Shown here piece after piece: positions 1 through 8,767 of a DNA stretch of 64,000 nucleotides. The notes below the pieces were generated by a model. The model saw nothing but the letters and a program-made list of their open reading frames with translations. It did not search any database and had not been told where the DNA came from. This stretch comes from Massilia agrisoli. GTDB taxonomy: Bacteria; Pseudomonadota; Gammaproteobacteria; Burkholderiales; Burkholderiaceae_D. The stretch covers positions 391,630 through 455,629 of the forward strand of contig NZ_JAJHPV010000014.1 of the NCBI RefSeq assembly GCF_020831365.1, written 5' to 3'. Both the position numbers and the translations under genes were made by a program. The first letter of the stretch is position 1. The number at the start of each line of letters is the position of its first letter.

Positions 1-506
1 AGCAGATGGGCCTCACCAACGTCAGGCTGATGATCCCGTTCTGCCGCCGTACCAGCGAAGCGGAAGATGTGCTTCGCGCGATGGCCGCGCATGGCCTGGC
101 GCGCGGCGACGCCGGGCTGGAGGTGTACGTGATGTGCGAGATACCGAATAACGTCATCCAGATCGATGCGTTCGCCAAGCTGTTCGACGGCTTTTCGATT
201 GGCTCGAACGACCTGACCCAGCTGGTGCTCGGCGTCGACCGCGATTCCGACATCGTCGCCTTCGATTTCGATGAGCGCGACCAGGGCGTGCTCGATATGA
301 TCCGCATGACGATCGAAGGCGGCAAGCGAAATGGCAGGCACGTGGGCATATGCGGCCAGGCGCCTTCCGATTATCCCGAGGTGGCGCGCTTCCTGGTAGA
401 GCAGGGCATAGACTCGATCAGCCTGAATCCAGATTCGATGATCAGGACGATCCGCGAAGTACTCGCGGTCGAGGCCAGGCTGGGCATCCCTGCGCGTGGG
501 GCATAA
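1..506 (+). CDS. ppsA: Phosphoenolpyruvate synthase, C-terminal part (5' end outside window)
   Basis: This is the last ~168 codons of PEP synthase, which makes phosphoenolpyruvate from pyruvate and ATP in gluconeogenesis. The reading frame is open to the left edge, so the gene is cut by the window and is not a short gene. The PEP-utilising TIM-barrel domain is recognisable from GSNDLTQLVLGVDRDS and from GICGQAPSDYPE, which carries the conserved catalytic cysteine. The C-terminal SLNPDSM segment is also typical. The stop codon lies 19 bases before the start of a phosphofructokinase gene on the same strand, so the two are probably co-transcribed even though they work in opposite directions of glycolysis. 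Confidence 0.93.
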   Translation, partial: QMGLTNVRLMIPFCRRTSEAEDVLRAMAAHGLARGDAGLEVYVMCEIPNNVIQIDAFAKLFDGFSIGSNDLTQLVLGVDRDSDIVAFDFDERDQGVLDMIRMTIEGGKRNGRHVGICGQAPSDYPEVARFLVEQGIDSISLNPDSMIRTIREVLAVEARLGIPARGA

Positions 507-525
507 TGCCGGCAAAGGGGGGCGC

Positions 526-1644
526 ATGGAGAACGTGGTAAAGCGTATCGGACTATTGACGGGCGGCGGAGACGCACCCGGCCTGAATGCGGTCATCAGG
601 GCGGTGGTCTTGTCGGCGGAGCGGCGTGGCTGGGAATGCCATGGCATCCGCGATGGTTTCAATGGCCTGCTGGAGCCTGCGCATTGCAGCGGGCAGCCGA
701 TACGGCGGCTGACGGCGGACGACGTGCACGGCATCGCCCACCTCGGCGGCACCATCCTGGGCAGCACCAACCGCGGCAACCCGCTGCGTTTCCCGGTACG
801 GGGCGAAGATGGCGTCATGACCGAGCGCGACCGTTCAAGCGAGGTTGTGGACCTGTGCAAACAGCATCAGCTGGACGCCCTCGTGATCGTCGGCGGGGAT
901 GGGTCGATGGGCATCGCCAACCAGCTCCACCAAAAGGGCTTGCGCGTGGTCGGCGTGCCGAAGACCATCGACAATGACCTCGACCGCACCTTCTCGACCT
1001 TCGGCTTCGACACCGCGGTCGCCTTTGCCACCGAATGCATCGACCGGCTCCACAGCACCGCGCAAAGCCATCACCGCGTGATGGTGGTGGAAGTGATGGG
1101 GCGCTACGCCGGCTGGATTGCCCTGCACGCCGGCATGGCGGCGGGCGCGCACGCGATCCTGATCCCTGAAATTCCCTTCGAGATCGATGCGGTGGCGGAC
1201 GCCATCCTGGTGCGCGACGGCGCGGGGAGGCGCCATTCGATTGTCGTGGTGGCCGAAGGCGCGCAACAGCTTGGCGGCGGGCGCGCGCTGCTTGCCCCGG
1301 CGGCGGACGGCCATGCCGAGCGGCTGGGCGGTATCGGCGCGCAGGTGGCTGCCCTGCTTGAGCAGCGCACCGGCAAGGAATGCCGTTCGCTCGTGCTTGG
1401 GCACTTGCTGCGCGGAGGCAGCCCGTCGGCCTTCGACCGCGTGTGCGCCTCGCGCTTCGGCGCCGCCGCGGTGCGCGCCATTGCCGATGGGCGCCACGGC
1501 GTGATGGTGTCGCTCGGCTACCCGGCCATCAACCTGGTGGCCCTGGCCGATGTTGTCGGCCGCAGCAAACGGGTGCCGGTGGACGGCGACACCGTTGCCA
1601 CCGCCCGCGAGCTGGGCATTTGCTTTGGCGATAAGGACGCCTGA
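526..1644 (+). CDS. pfkA: 6-phosphofructokinase (PfkA family)
   Basis: A 372-residue phosphofructokinase that would phosphorylate fructose 6-phosphate to the 1,6-bisphosphate. The start at 526 is preferred over the in-frame start at 496 because it follows an AGGGG-rich ribosome site and begins just before the conserved GGGDAPGLNAVIR loop (residues ~13-25). The donor-site motif GGDGS (residue ~123) has the glycine normally linked to ATP use, while the next motif is PKTIDND (residue ~145) with lysine where classical ATP enzymes have PGTIDND. This mixed pair leaves the phosphoryl donor (ATP, ADP or pyrophosphate) open. MGRYAGWIAL and the LGHLLRGGSPSAFDR segment near the C-terminus are also family signatures. 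It directly follows ppsA. Confidence 0.9.
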   Translation: MENVVKRIGLLTGGGDAPGLNAVIRAVVLSAERRGWECHGIRDGFNGLLEPAHCSGQPIRRLTADDVHGIAHLGGTILGSTNRGNPLRFPVRGEDGVMTERDRSSEVVDLCKQHQLDALVIVGGDGSMGIANQLHQKGLRVVGVPKTIDNDLDRTFSTFGFDTAVAFATECIDRLHSTAQSHHRVMVVEVMGRYAGWIALHAGMAAGAHAILIPEIPFEIDAVADAILVRDGAGRRHSIVVVAEGAQQLGGGRALLAPAADGHAERLGGIGAQVAALLEQRTGKECRSLVLGHLLRGGSPSAFDRVCASRFGAAAVRAIADGRHGVMVSLGYPAINLVALADVVGRSKRVPVDGDTVATARELGICFGDKDA

Positions 1645-1763
1645 ATCCAGCGCATCATCGTGGTGCCTGGCGCACCGCGCCGGCGCATGTGCACCATCCC
1701 AGTGCTGCATAAAGCATCATGCCGTGATATATTCTCGGGTTGCTTTAATGTAAGAACCGGATA

Positions 1764-2885
1764 ATGAACGAGTTATTGCCCTGGTTGCGGGGGTTTATAC
1801 CGCAGCCCATCCTCGCGCCGTGGCGTGAACGCCTGGTCGCCTGCGCGGGTGCGGCAATAGGATTGCTGGTGACCGCCTGGTTCAGCCGACTCGCGTTCGG
1901 CGATGTGAATCCCTGGTTTATCGCGCCCATGGGGGCGTCCGCGGTGCTGCTGTTCGCCGTCCCGGCCAGTCCGCTGGCGCAGCCCTGGTCCATCTTTGGG
2001 GGTAATCTTGTGTCGGCGCTGGTCGGCGTCACCTGCGCCATGCTCATTCCCGATCCTGCGGCCGCCGCGGCGCTGGCCGTTGCGCTGGCAATCGGCGCGA
2101 TGTTTTTGCTGCGTTGCCTGCATCCTCCCGGCGGGGCAGTGGCTTTTACCGCCGTGCTCGGCGGCCCGGCCGTCACTGCGCTGGGCTACGGCTTCGCGCT
2201 TTCCCCGGTTGCGGTCAATTCCCTGTTCCTTGTGCTGGCGGCCCTGGTGTTCAACAACCTGTTGCGCCATCACCGCTATCCCCATCATGCCCAGCCACAG
2301 GGAAATCGTCACGGCACGCGCGACCCCAGCCCGACCGACCGGCTTGGCTTCACCCGCGCCGACCTGGAAGGCGCCATCAAGGCCTACGATGAGCTGCTCG
2401 ACGTCAGCGAGGGCGACCTCGAAGAACTTTTCCATGACGTGGAGCTGCGCGCCTTCCGCCGGCGCACCGGCGGTGTGCGTTGCGCCGACATCATGTCGCG
2501 CGACCTGGTGCTGGCGCATCCGGAAATGGCCCCGGGGGAGGCATGGCAGCTGCTTAACGAGCATGAGCTGCGCGCGCTGCCGGTGGTGAACGACCTGAAG
2601 GTGCTGGTGGGCTTTATCACCTTGCGCGACCTGATTGCCCAGCCGGACGACAAGGCGCCGCGCCTGCATGCGCAGCAGTTCGTCTCCGACCTGATGAGCC
2701 GCGACGTCAAGGTTGCGCACCCGGAACAGACCATCGCCGACCTGATACCGATGTTTTCGGATGAAGGATTCCACCACCTGCCGGTCGTCGACGACCTCAG
2801 GCGCGTGGTCGGGATGGTCACCCAGACCGACCTGGTCGCCGCACTGTTCCATAACAAGCTTGATGAAGGAGTTCGTCCGGCATGA
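1764..2885 (+). CDS. HPP family integral membrane protein with tandem CBS domains
   Basis: A 373-residue protein. The first ~170 residues form an HPP-type membrane domain with about four hydrophobic helices and the family signature around LHPPGGAVAFTAVLGG. After a hydrophilic linker, residues ~235-370 form a CBS pair; each repeat opens with a similar motif (ADIMSRDLVLAHP and VSDLMSRDVKVAHP). HPP proteins have been linked to nitrite transport in plastids and cyanobacteria, and CBS pairs usually sense adenine nucleotides. The substrate here is unknown, so a gated transporter is only an inference. The last four bases overlap the start of a MarR-type regulator, indicating translational coupling. 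Confidence 0.85.
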   Translation: MNELLPWLRGFIPQPILAPWRERLVACAGAAIGLLVTAWFSRLAFGDVNPWFIAPMGASAVLLFAVPASPLAQPWSIFGGNLVSALVGVTCAMLIPDPAAAAALAVALAIGAMFLLRCLHPPGGAVAFTAVLGGPAVTALGYGFALSPVAVNSLFLVLAALVFNNLLRHHRYPHHAQPQGNRHGTRDPSPTDRLGFTRADLEGAIKAYDELLDVSEGDLEELFHDVELRAFRRRTGGVRCADIMSRDLVLAHPEMAPGEAWQLLNEHELRALPVVNDLKVLVGFITLRDLIAQPDDKAPRLHAQQFVSDLMSRDVKVAHPEQTIADLIPMFSDEGFHHLPVVDDLRRVVGMVTQTDLVAALFHNKLDEGVRPA

Positions 2886-3328
2886 GCGACCAGAAGCCAA
2901 CGCTGCCTGATTCCCTGCGCAAAGGCGACTTTGAAGCCCTGGCCGATTTCCGCTACCAGATCCGGCGCTACCTGCGCTTTTCCGAAACCATCAGCCAGGA
3001 ACACGGCATTACCGTGCTGCAGTACCTGCTGTTGTTGCAGCTGAAAGGCTATCCGGGCCGCGAGTGGGCCACGATCGCTGAACTGGCCGAACGGCTGCAG
3101 TCGCATCACCACGGCGTCGTCACACTGGTGACACGCTGCGAGGAAGCCGGCCTGGTCGAGCGGCGCAAGGGGCAGGGGGACAAGCGCGTGGTCGAGGTGG
3201 TCTTGCTGCCCAAAGGCGAGCAACTGGTGGCGCGCCTCGCACTGCTGCACCGCGAACAGCTGCTGAACCTGGGCGATGAACTGCTGGTGCCGAACGCAGC
3301 CATCTTCATGGAAGACGGCAAGGATTAA
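2882..3328 (+). CDS. MarR family transcriptional regulator
   Basis: A 148-residue winged-helix regulator. The core reads HGITVLQYLLLLQL, then the recognition region TIAELAERLQSHHHGVVTLVTRCEEAGLVER, then a wing with KGQGDKRVVEVVLLPKGEQL, the usual order in MarR proteins. Its ATG overlaps the stop codon of the HPP-CBS gene (ATGA), so the two proteins are made from one message. The likely role is ligand-responsive repression of its own operon, but no operator was identified and no ligand can be deduced. Confidence 0.88.
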   Translation: MSDQKPTLPDSLRKGDFEALADFRYQIRRYLRFSETISQEHGITVLQYLLLLQLKGYPGREWATIAELAERLQSHHHGVVTLVTRCEEAGLVERRKGQGDKRVVEVVLLPKGEQLVARLALLHREQLLNLGDELLVPNAAIFMEDGKD

Positions 3329-3390
3329 GCGTGGCGCATGGGTTCGTCGCGCCGCTATAAAATGGCTGGGCACCTCCACCAGGGCCCTTT

Positions 3391-4917
3391 ATGGAAATCG
3401 AACTGAAGTTGCTGGTCAGGCCGCAAGATGCGGCCACCTTGCGCGAGCTCCCTTTGCTGCAGCAATACGCGGCGGCGCCGGCACGCGAGTTGCAGATGGC
3501 CGATACGTATTTCGACACGGCGCGCCACCAGCTCAAGGAGGCTGGCGCCGGGCTGCGCGTGCGCCGTGTCGGCGACGACTACATCCAGACCCTCAAGGCC
3601 GGCGGGGACGCCAATGCCGGCCTTCATCGCCGTTACGAGTGGGAGTCGAAGGTACCGGGTCCGCAGCCTGACCTTCCGGCCCTGCGCACCCTGGTCGACC
3701 GCAAGGCGCCGTGGAGCAAGCTGCTGCGCGCCCCAGCAATCGAGAACACGCTGGCCCCGATCTTCCAGAGCAAGGTCACCCGCACGCTGTGGGACCTGCG
3801 CCTGCCAGATGGGGACCGCATCGAGTTTGCGCTCGACATCGGCAAGCTGGAATGCGGCGATGAAGCGGTGCCGGTCAGCGAGATCGAGCTGGAACTCAAG
3901 TCGGGCAACGCCATCCACCTGTTCGACCTGGCGCTCGCCCTGCATGAAAAAGTGCCGATGCAGATCGGCACGATGAGCAAGGCCGAACGCGGTTATTCGT
4001 TGTGCCGGCCGCGCCCGCGGGCGGCGACCGGCAGCGCGCCGGTGCAGCTGGCAAAGCGCGGCAATGTCGAGCAGGCGTTCAAGACGATCGCGGCCAGTTG
4101 CCTGGCCCAGGTGCAGGCAAACGCGGCGGGCGTGGTCCACGATTACGACAGCGAAAGCCTGCACCAGATGCGGGTCGGGCTGCGGCGTCTGCGCTCGGCG
4201 CTGGACGTGTTCAAGGATGTCGTCCAGTTGCCGGCGGACCTGCAGCAGGACGTCGACTGGCTCGCCAATGAGCTGGGCAACGCGCGCGACTGGGACGTGC
4301 TGGCCGGTTCAACCTTGCCGCTGCTGGCCAGCGACATGCCTGCGGGCGGTCCCTTGCTGGATGTGAACCACGCCGCGCTCGACAGCGGCCGCGACGCCCA
4401 CCTTGCCGCCGCGGCCGCCATCAACTCGCCGCGCTACACGCGCCTGATGCTGTCGCTGGGGCGCTGGATGTTCGGGAACGGCTGGCGTGAACAGGGCAAC
4501 GGCAAGAGCCGCCTCGATGCGCCGCTCCCCGCATTTGCCGGCAAAGTGCTGCGGCGCGCCCACAAGCGGATGAAGAAGCGCGGCCGCGCCTTGCCTGGCG
4601 CCAGTCCCGACACCTTGCACCGGGCCCGCATCGCAGCCAAGAAGGCGCGTTACGCCACCGAATTCTTCGCCTCGCTATACCGCGGCAAGCAGGTGCGGCC
4701 TGTCGTCAAGGCGCTCGCTGCCTTGCAGGACGAACTGGGCCGGGCCAACGATGCGGCAGTGGCTGGGCGCCTGCTGGGGCAGCTGGAAAACGTTCGCCAT
4801 GACCTGGCTGGCGCAATCGCCCCGGTGCGCGCGGCGCTGGCCGAACGCGCCGCGGGCAGCGGCGGCAGGGCGCGCAAGCTCTGGAAGCGCTACAGCGCCG
4901 TCAAGCCGCCGCGCTAG
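3391..4917 (+). CDS. CYTH and CHAD domain protein (putative inorganic triphosphatase)
   Basis: A 508-residue two-domain protein. Residues 1-~200 form a CYTH triphosphatase domain starting with MEIELKLLV, the ExExK metal and phosphate motif at the very N-terminus, and rich in charged strand residues such as RVRRVGDDYIQTLKA and the later EIELELKSG. Residues ~215-505 form a CHAD helical domain with HQMRVGLRRLRSALDVF and HRARIAAKKARYATEFF, the histidine and arginine/lysine helices that bind polyphosphate. E. coli YgiF has the same layout and hydrolyses inorganic triphosphate. Its stop codon overlaps that of the converging DUF2244 gene within a CTAG. Confidence 0.88.
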   Translation: MEIELKLLVRPQDAATLRELPLLQQYAAAPARELQMADTYFDTARHQLKEAGAGLRVRRVGDDYIQTLKAGGDANAGLHRRYEWESKVPGPQPDLPALRTLVDRKAPWSKLLRAPAIENTLAPIFQSKVTRTLWDLRLPDGDRIEFALDIGKLECGDEAVPVSEIELELKSGNAIHLFDLALALHEKVPMQIGTMSKAERGYSLCRPRPRAATGSAPVQLAKRGNVEQAFKTIAASCLAQVQANAAGVVHDYDSESLHQMRVGLRRLRSALDVFKDVVQLPADLQQDVDWLANELGNARDWDVLAGSTLPLLASDMPAGGPLLDVNHAALDSGRDAHLAAAAAINSPRYTRLMLSLGRWMFGNGWREQGNGKSRLDAPLPAFAGKVLRRAHKRMKKRGRALPGASPDTLHRARIAAKKARYATEFFASLYRGKQVRPVVKALAALQDELGRANDAAVAGRLLGQLENVRHDLAGAIAPVRAALAERAAGSGGRARKLWKRYSAVKPPR

Positions 4918-5381
4918 CGCCAGTGCGTCTCGTATGACGCGGCCCGCAGCTCGGCGCGTAATTCGTCCGCCACCTGCTTGCGCATTTCTTCCGACACAAA
5001 GCCGCCAACCTCCAGCTTGAGCCCGCGCGATTCGATCTGGATCAGCCGGTGGCGCCGCGTCGGCGGGCCGACCCGTGTCCAGTAGGGATCGAGCCGCACC
5101 TGCGCGCGTTCGCCGGCCTCGATGCGCTCGACCAGCAGGCAGCCTTCGCTGAGCGCGATATGCTCCTGGTCGGTGGCGTGGCGCGCGTAGTGGAGCAGGG
5201 CGAGGGCCAGGCCGCCCGTCTCAAGCAATGCATAGGCAAGCACCAGCCACATGCCGCGCAGGGCGAACACGCTGGCGATGGAAAAGGTGAACAGGCACAG
5301 CACACCGTAGGCGATGGCCACCTGGCGCGGCGACATCGAACAGTTTCGCTTCAAGAACCACTCGTGCTGGGAGCAAGCCAT
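4914..5381 (-). CDS. DUF2244 domain integral membrane protein
   Basis: A 155-residue protein using the start at 5381; a longer in-frame extension exists but adds an unlikely basic leader. Two adjacent hydrophobic stretches (around VAIAYGVLCLFTFSIASVFAL and MWLVLAYALLETGGLALALL) form a membrane hairpin, followed by a soluble part with LDPYWTRVG and LKLEVGGFVSEEMRKQVADELR. This pattern fits DUF2244, a family of unknown function often found near cytochrome oxidase genes in other proteobacteria. No oxidase genes are seen here. It converges on the CYTH-CHAD gene. Confidence 0.75.
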   Translation of the reverse strand: MACSQHEWFLKRNCSMSPRQVAIAYGVLCLFTFSIASVFALRGMWLVLAYALLETGGLALALLHYARHATDQEHIALSEGCLLVERIEAGERAQVRLDPYWTRVGPPTRRHRLIQIESRGLKLEVGGFVSEEMRKQVADELRAELRAASYETHWR

Positions 5382-5470
5382 GGGACGTCGTGCCGCGCAG
5401 ATGATGACCTGGAACCAGTATAGACGCGCGGGCCGGAACCCGGCGCACACCGGTGTTCGGTGCCCGAGGA

Positions 5471-6541
5471 TCAGGCCGGGCCGAGCCGGGCAGTGGCGCC
5501 GTCGACGAAGGTGGCCGAGTAGCTGCGCTGCTCGTGGCCGCTGCCGGTCCCGCCGACCAGTCCCACCAGCATCTCGGCCGCCGCCTGCGCCATGCTGAGC
5601 AGCGGCTGGCGCATCGTGGTCAGGTTGTAGCTGATCCAGCTTGACGCGGCGATGCCGTCGAAGCCGGTCACCGACAGGCGGTCCGGCACGTCGATGTTGA
5701 AATCGTGGCGCGCGGTGTCGAGGCAGCCGATGGCCATCAGGTCATTGCCGCAGACGATCACGTCCGGTACCCCGCCGAAGCGGTCGATAATTTCGCGCAG
5801 GCCACGGGCGCCGCTGGCGTAGTCGAAGCCGCCGGCCACCGCCAGCGGCGCCGGAAGGCCAAGTTCGGCCAGCCGCCCGGCCATGCCGCGCTTGCGCTGC
5901 TGCGCGATCGGGGACTGCGCTGGCCCGTCGATCATCGCGAAGCGCTTGTGCCCGCCTGCGGCGAGCCGGGTCACCATCGCCCGCGCCGCTTCTTCCTGGT
6001 TGCAGACGACCGCGCTGACGGCCCTTCCGGCAACATTGCGGTTAAACAGCACGAGAGGCACCTGGCGGCGTTCGAACTCCGCCACCTGGTCGCCCGACAG
6101 GCGCGCCGCGACGACAGCCCCGTCCACCTGGTGCTGCCACACTTCGGCCAGGGTGCGGTCCATCGCGCTCTCTGAAGGCAGGTTGAACAGGATGATATGC
6201 ATGCCGCGCCGGCTGAATTGGCAGCTAAGCTCGGACAGCACGTCGGAATAGTGCTGCGAGACGGCGCCGGCGACGATGACCGCCACCAGGTTGCTGCGCC
6301 GGGTGATCAGGCTGCGCGCCGCCGCGTTGGGGATGTAGTCGAGATCCTGGGCCGCCTGCATCACCCGCGCGTAGGTGGCTTTCGACACGCTGGCGCCCGG
6401 TTTGAAGCAGCGCGACACTGCCGACTGCGACACCCCGGCCAGGCTGGCGACGTCATAGGACGTCACCCGCCGCGCTTCGCGGTGGATGATGGCCTTGATG
6501 TCGGCAATGGTGTGGCTGAGCGTTGGGGTCGGATTCGTCAT
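5471..6541 (-). CDS. LacI family transcriptional regulator
   Basis: A 356-residue regulator. The start at 6541 (MTNPTPT) is chosen because the upstream in-frame extension crosses the likely promoter. The DNA-binding helix-turn-helix lies at residues ~24-45 (VTSYDVASLAGVSQSAVSRCF), followed by the hinge region with YIPNAAARSLITRRSNLVAVIV and a periplasmic-binding-protein-like ligand domain (VICGNDLMAIGCLDTA, LSVTGFDGIAASSW). The N-terminal ~20 residues before the helix-turn-helix are longer than usual. No sugar-use genes are adjacent, so the effector is unknown. The upstream palindrome at 6600-6613 suggests self-regulation. Confidence 0.9.
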   Translation of the reverse strand: MTNPTPTLSHTIADIKAIIHREARRVTSYDVASLAGVSQSAVSRCFKPGASVSKATYARVMQAAQDLDYIPNAAARSLITRRSNLVAVIVAGAVSQHYSDVLSELSCQFSRRGMHIILFNLPSESAMDRTLAEVWQHQVDGAVVAARLSGDQVAEFERRQVPLVLFNRNVAGRAVSAVVCNQEEAARAMVTRLAAGGHKRFAMIDGPAQSPIAQQRKRGMAGRLAELGLPAPLAVAGGFDYASGARGLREIIDRFGGVPDVIVCGNDLMAIGCLDTARHDFNIDVPDRLSVTGFDGIAASSWISYNLTTMRQPLLSMAQAAAEMLVGLVGGTGSGHEQRSYSATFVDGATARLGPA

Positions 6542-6583
6542 TACGGGCTGGCTTCGGGGACAACCCGGAGGACCGGGTGGCCC

Positions 6584-6613
6584 AGTGTAGCGCATCACAT
6601 TGCCGTATGGCAA
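6584..6613 (-). promoter_or_regulatory. Predicted promoter of the LacI gene with overlapping palindrome
   Basis: On the minus strand, TTGCCA (6613-6608) and TACACT (6589-6584) are separated by 18 bases. The -35 box lies within the perfect inverted repeat TTGCC-GTAT-GGCAA (6600-6613). The start codon is ~43 bases further on. The palindrome over the -35 box is a plausible operator for autorepression; this is inferred from position and symmetry only. Confidence 0.45.
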
Positions 6614-6644
6614 CACCTTCCCGTAATGACGTGACAATCCATGT

Positions 6645-8606
6645 TCACTGGCTGTTGCTGCAGGAGGTAGACACGCCATACGGGCTCTCGAAACCGGGCG
6701 GCTTGACCGTGTACTTGGTCAGGTCATCGGCAAGGGCCGGCAGCCAGAACGCGTTGCGTGCGCGCGATTCGGTGCCCGCCACCGTGCCGGACACGGTCAA
6801 TTCGACCCGTACCCATCCGGCGCGGTCGCGCGGATAGCGCAGCGACACCGTGGTCATGCCGAAGGCGTCGGTCTTGCCGCCGCTGACGACGGACATCGGC
6901 AGGCCGGGCTCCAGGGTGCCGTTGCCGTTGCGGTCGAGGGCCCGGTCATACAGCCCGCGCCGCGCAACGTCCTCGTTGTCGCAGGTGGTGATCGGGGTGG
7001 CCTGGACGTACATGCCAGGTTCCAGCAACGGCGGGGAGAACGATTGCCAGTCGTAGCTGCCTTTGCGGTACATGGTCGGCCAGGCCGCCACCGAAATCGC
7101 CACATCCTTGACCGGGCTGCCGGCGCTGTCGGCGACGAACACCGTGAAATCCTTCTGCAGCACCGACGGCGAGTATTCAAACAGCAGGTTGCCGGTGCCG
7201 AACTGGATCGACAAGGCTTTCCGGTTGACGGTCACGGCTGTCGACGCGGTGGCGGCGGGCAGGGCGGCCAGGCGCGCCTGCAGCACCGTGCCTTCCTTGC
7301 CGCCGTCCGCCGGGCCCGCCACGAACACGCCGCGGGCGACGCCATCGCTGCCGGTGACTGCCGTGAACGGCGAGACCAGGTTGCCGCCGCTCGGATCGGC
7401 CAGGATCGAAAATTGCACCAGCGCGCCCTTGACCAGGTTGTTGGCGGGGGTACCGTCGCGCACCACGGCGATCAGGTTGCTGCGCTCGCCGCTGCCCACC
7501 ACGGCGAGGTCGGTCTGCAGGTTGATCTTCGCAGAGGCGGTCAGGGGAGCGACGAACTCCAGCCGGGTCGATGCGGCCGGGCCGCCCGAGATGACGGCGT
7601 CCACCGTGCTGATGCCGGAATTGTCGGAGCGGATATACGTGCGTGGCACGCTGCCGCTGGCAATCGCCAGCGAGCCCACCAACGGCTGGGTGCAGGCGGC
7701 GTCGCGGAACAAGGCGCCGCGCGAGGCGGTCAGGGTCACGATGCCGGTCTGCGCGGTCGTGTAGCGGCCGTCCACCGGGGAGCAGGCGCCGACCGTGATT
7801 TCCTTGAGCGTTTCGACGCCGCCGTCGGCAACCGTTACCGATGGCAACAGCACCAGTTCGCTGCCCGACACGCGCACCGGCTTGGCGGCGGTCGCTCCCA
7901 GCGCCGACACCGTCACTTGTTCGTCACCGCGCTGCGCGCCTTGCAGCTTCATCCTGATCTGCCCCTGGCTGTCGCTGACGGTGTTGACCGTGGCCAGCAC
8001 ATTGCCGTTCTTGACGCTGGCGCTCACCGTTTCGCCGCTGATCGGGCGACCGGCCGAATCGACCAGGGTGGCCACCAGGTCGGCCGACTCGCCCAGGTTC
8101 AGGTTGCTCGGGCCGCTGACCGACAGGCGGGTGCCCACCACGGCGACCACCGCGGACGCCGCCTTGGCGCCGACCTTGGCGGTGATCTTGATCGGCCGGT
8201 TCAGGCGCGAACCGCCGGTTCCCAGCACGGCCGTGGCCTTGCCGCTGGCATCGGTCCTGGTAGCGCCCACCGCCAAAAAGCCCGAGTCGGCCGCGAACGT
8301 GATCGGGGCATTGGCCACGGCCGTGTTGTCGGTGCTCTTGACCAGCGCGGTGATCCTGACCTCGTCATCGGGCAAGCCGGCCGAGCCCAGCTCGCTGCTG
8401 CTGAAGACCAGGCTGATCGAGGCGGCGCTGGCGGCCGGGTCCGATGGCGGCGGCGGCGTTGGCGCCGGGTTCGGCTGGGCGGTGCCGCCGCAACCGGCCG
8501 GATTGGTAAGGGAGCAAGTATTCGGGCCGGCGGCGCTGCCGCCGCCGCAGCCGGAGAGCACGAGTCCGGCGAGCAGGATCCAGGCGCTGATATGTAGTGT
8601 CCTCAC
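6645..8606 (-). CDS. Large surface lipoprotein with bacterial Ig-like domains
   Basis: A 653-residue exported lipoprotein. The start is read as GTG at 8606, seven bases after AGGGGAA; this gives a compact signal peptide ending in the lipobox LVLSGC, and an upstream in-frame start would put ~26 charged residues in front. After a Pro/Gly-rich linker (QPNPAPTPPPPSDP) the protein is built of repeated beta-rich modules of Big-1/Ig-like type, recognisable from recurring segments such as ITALVKSTDNTAVANAPITF, LVATLVDSAGRPISGETV and VRDGTPANNLVKGALVQF, each followed by a D-x-x-G-x-A turn. It is probably an outer-membrane surface or adhesion-type protein. The C-terminal ~150 residues do not resemble the repeats. 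Confidence 0.75.
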   Translation of the reverse strand: MRTLHISAWILLAGLVLSGCGGGSAAGPNTCSLTNPAGCGGTAQPNPAPTPPPPSDPAASAASISLVFSSSELGSAGLPDDEVRITALVKSTDNTAVANAPITFAADSGFLAVGATRTDASGKATAVLGTGGSRLNRPIKITAKVGAKAASAVVAVVGTRLSVSGPSNLNLGESADLVATLVDSAGRPISGETVSASVKNGNVLATVNTVSDSQGQIRMKLQGAQRGDEQVTVSALGATAAKPVRVSGSELVLLPSVTVADGGVETLKEITVGACSPVDGRYTTAQTGIVTLTASRGALFRDAACTQPLVGSLAIASGSVPRTYIRSDNSGISTVDAVISGGPAASTRLEFVAPLTASAKINLQTDLAVVGSGERSNLIAVVRDGTPANNLVKGALVQFSILADPSGGNLVSPFTAVTGSDGVARGVFVAGPADGGKEGTVLQARLAALPAATASTAVTVNRKALSIQFGTGNLLFEYSPSVLQKDFTVFVADSAGSPVKDVAISVAAWPTMYRKGSYDWQSFSPPLLEPGMYVQATPITTCDNEDVARRGLYDRALDRNGNGTLEPGLPMSVVSGGKTDAFGMTTVSLRYPRDRAGWVRVELTVSGTVAGTESRARNAFWLPALADDLTKYTVKPPGFESPYGVSTSCSNSQ

Positions 8607-8730
8607 AATGTTCCCCTGTTCAATGGTGGCTACCAGTCTGGAAGCGTATCTTTTTAAACGTGGAAACTTTTTGATCAGCAGCAATCTTCGCGACGGGCAT
8701 CAAATTGACCGGGCCGCTGCGCAACAAATC

Positions 8731-8739
8731 TGGTAACAT
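8731..8739 (+). promoter_or_regulatory. Candidate extended -10 promoter for the Hsp70-like gene
   Basis: The sequence TGGTAACAT fits an extended -10 element (TG-N-TAACAT) about 29 bases before the ATG at 8768. TTGACC lies at 8705-8710, too far for normal spacing, so the extended -10 would have to carry recognition. No heat-shock sigma factor pattern was seen. Confidence 0.3.
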
Positions 8740-8767
8740 ACCGCCCCTCTTGAACAGGAAGGGTCAC

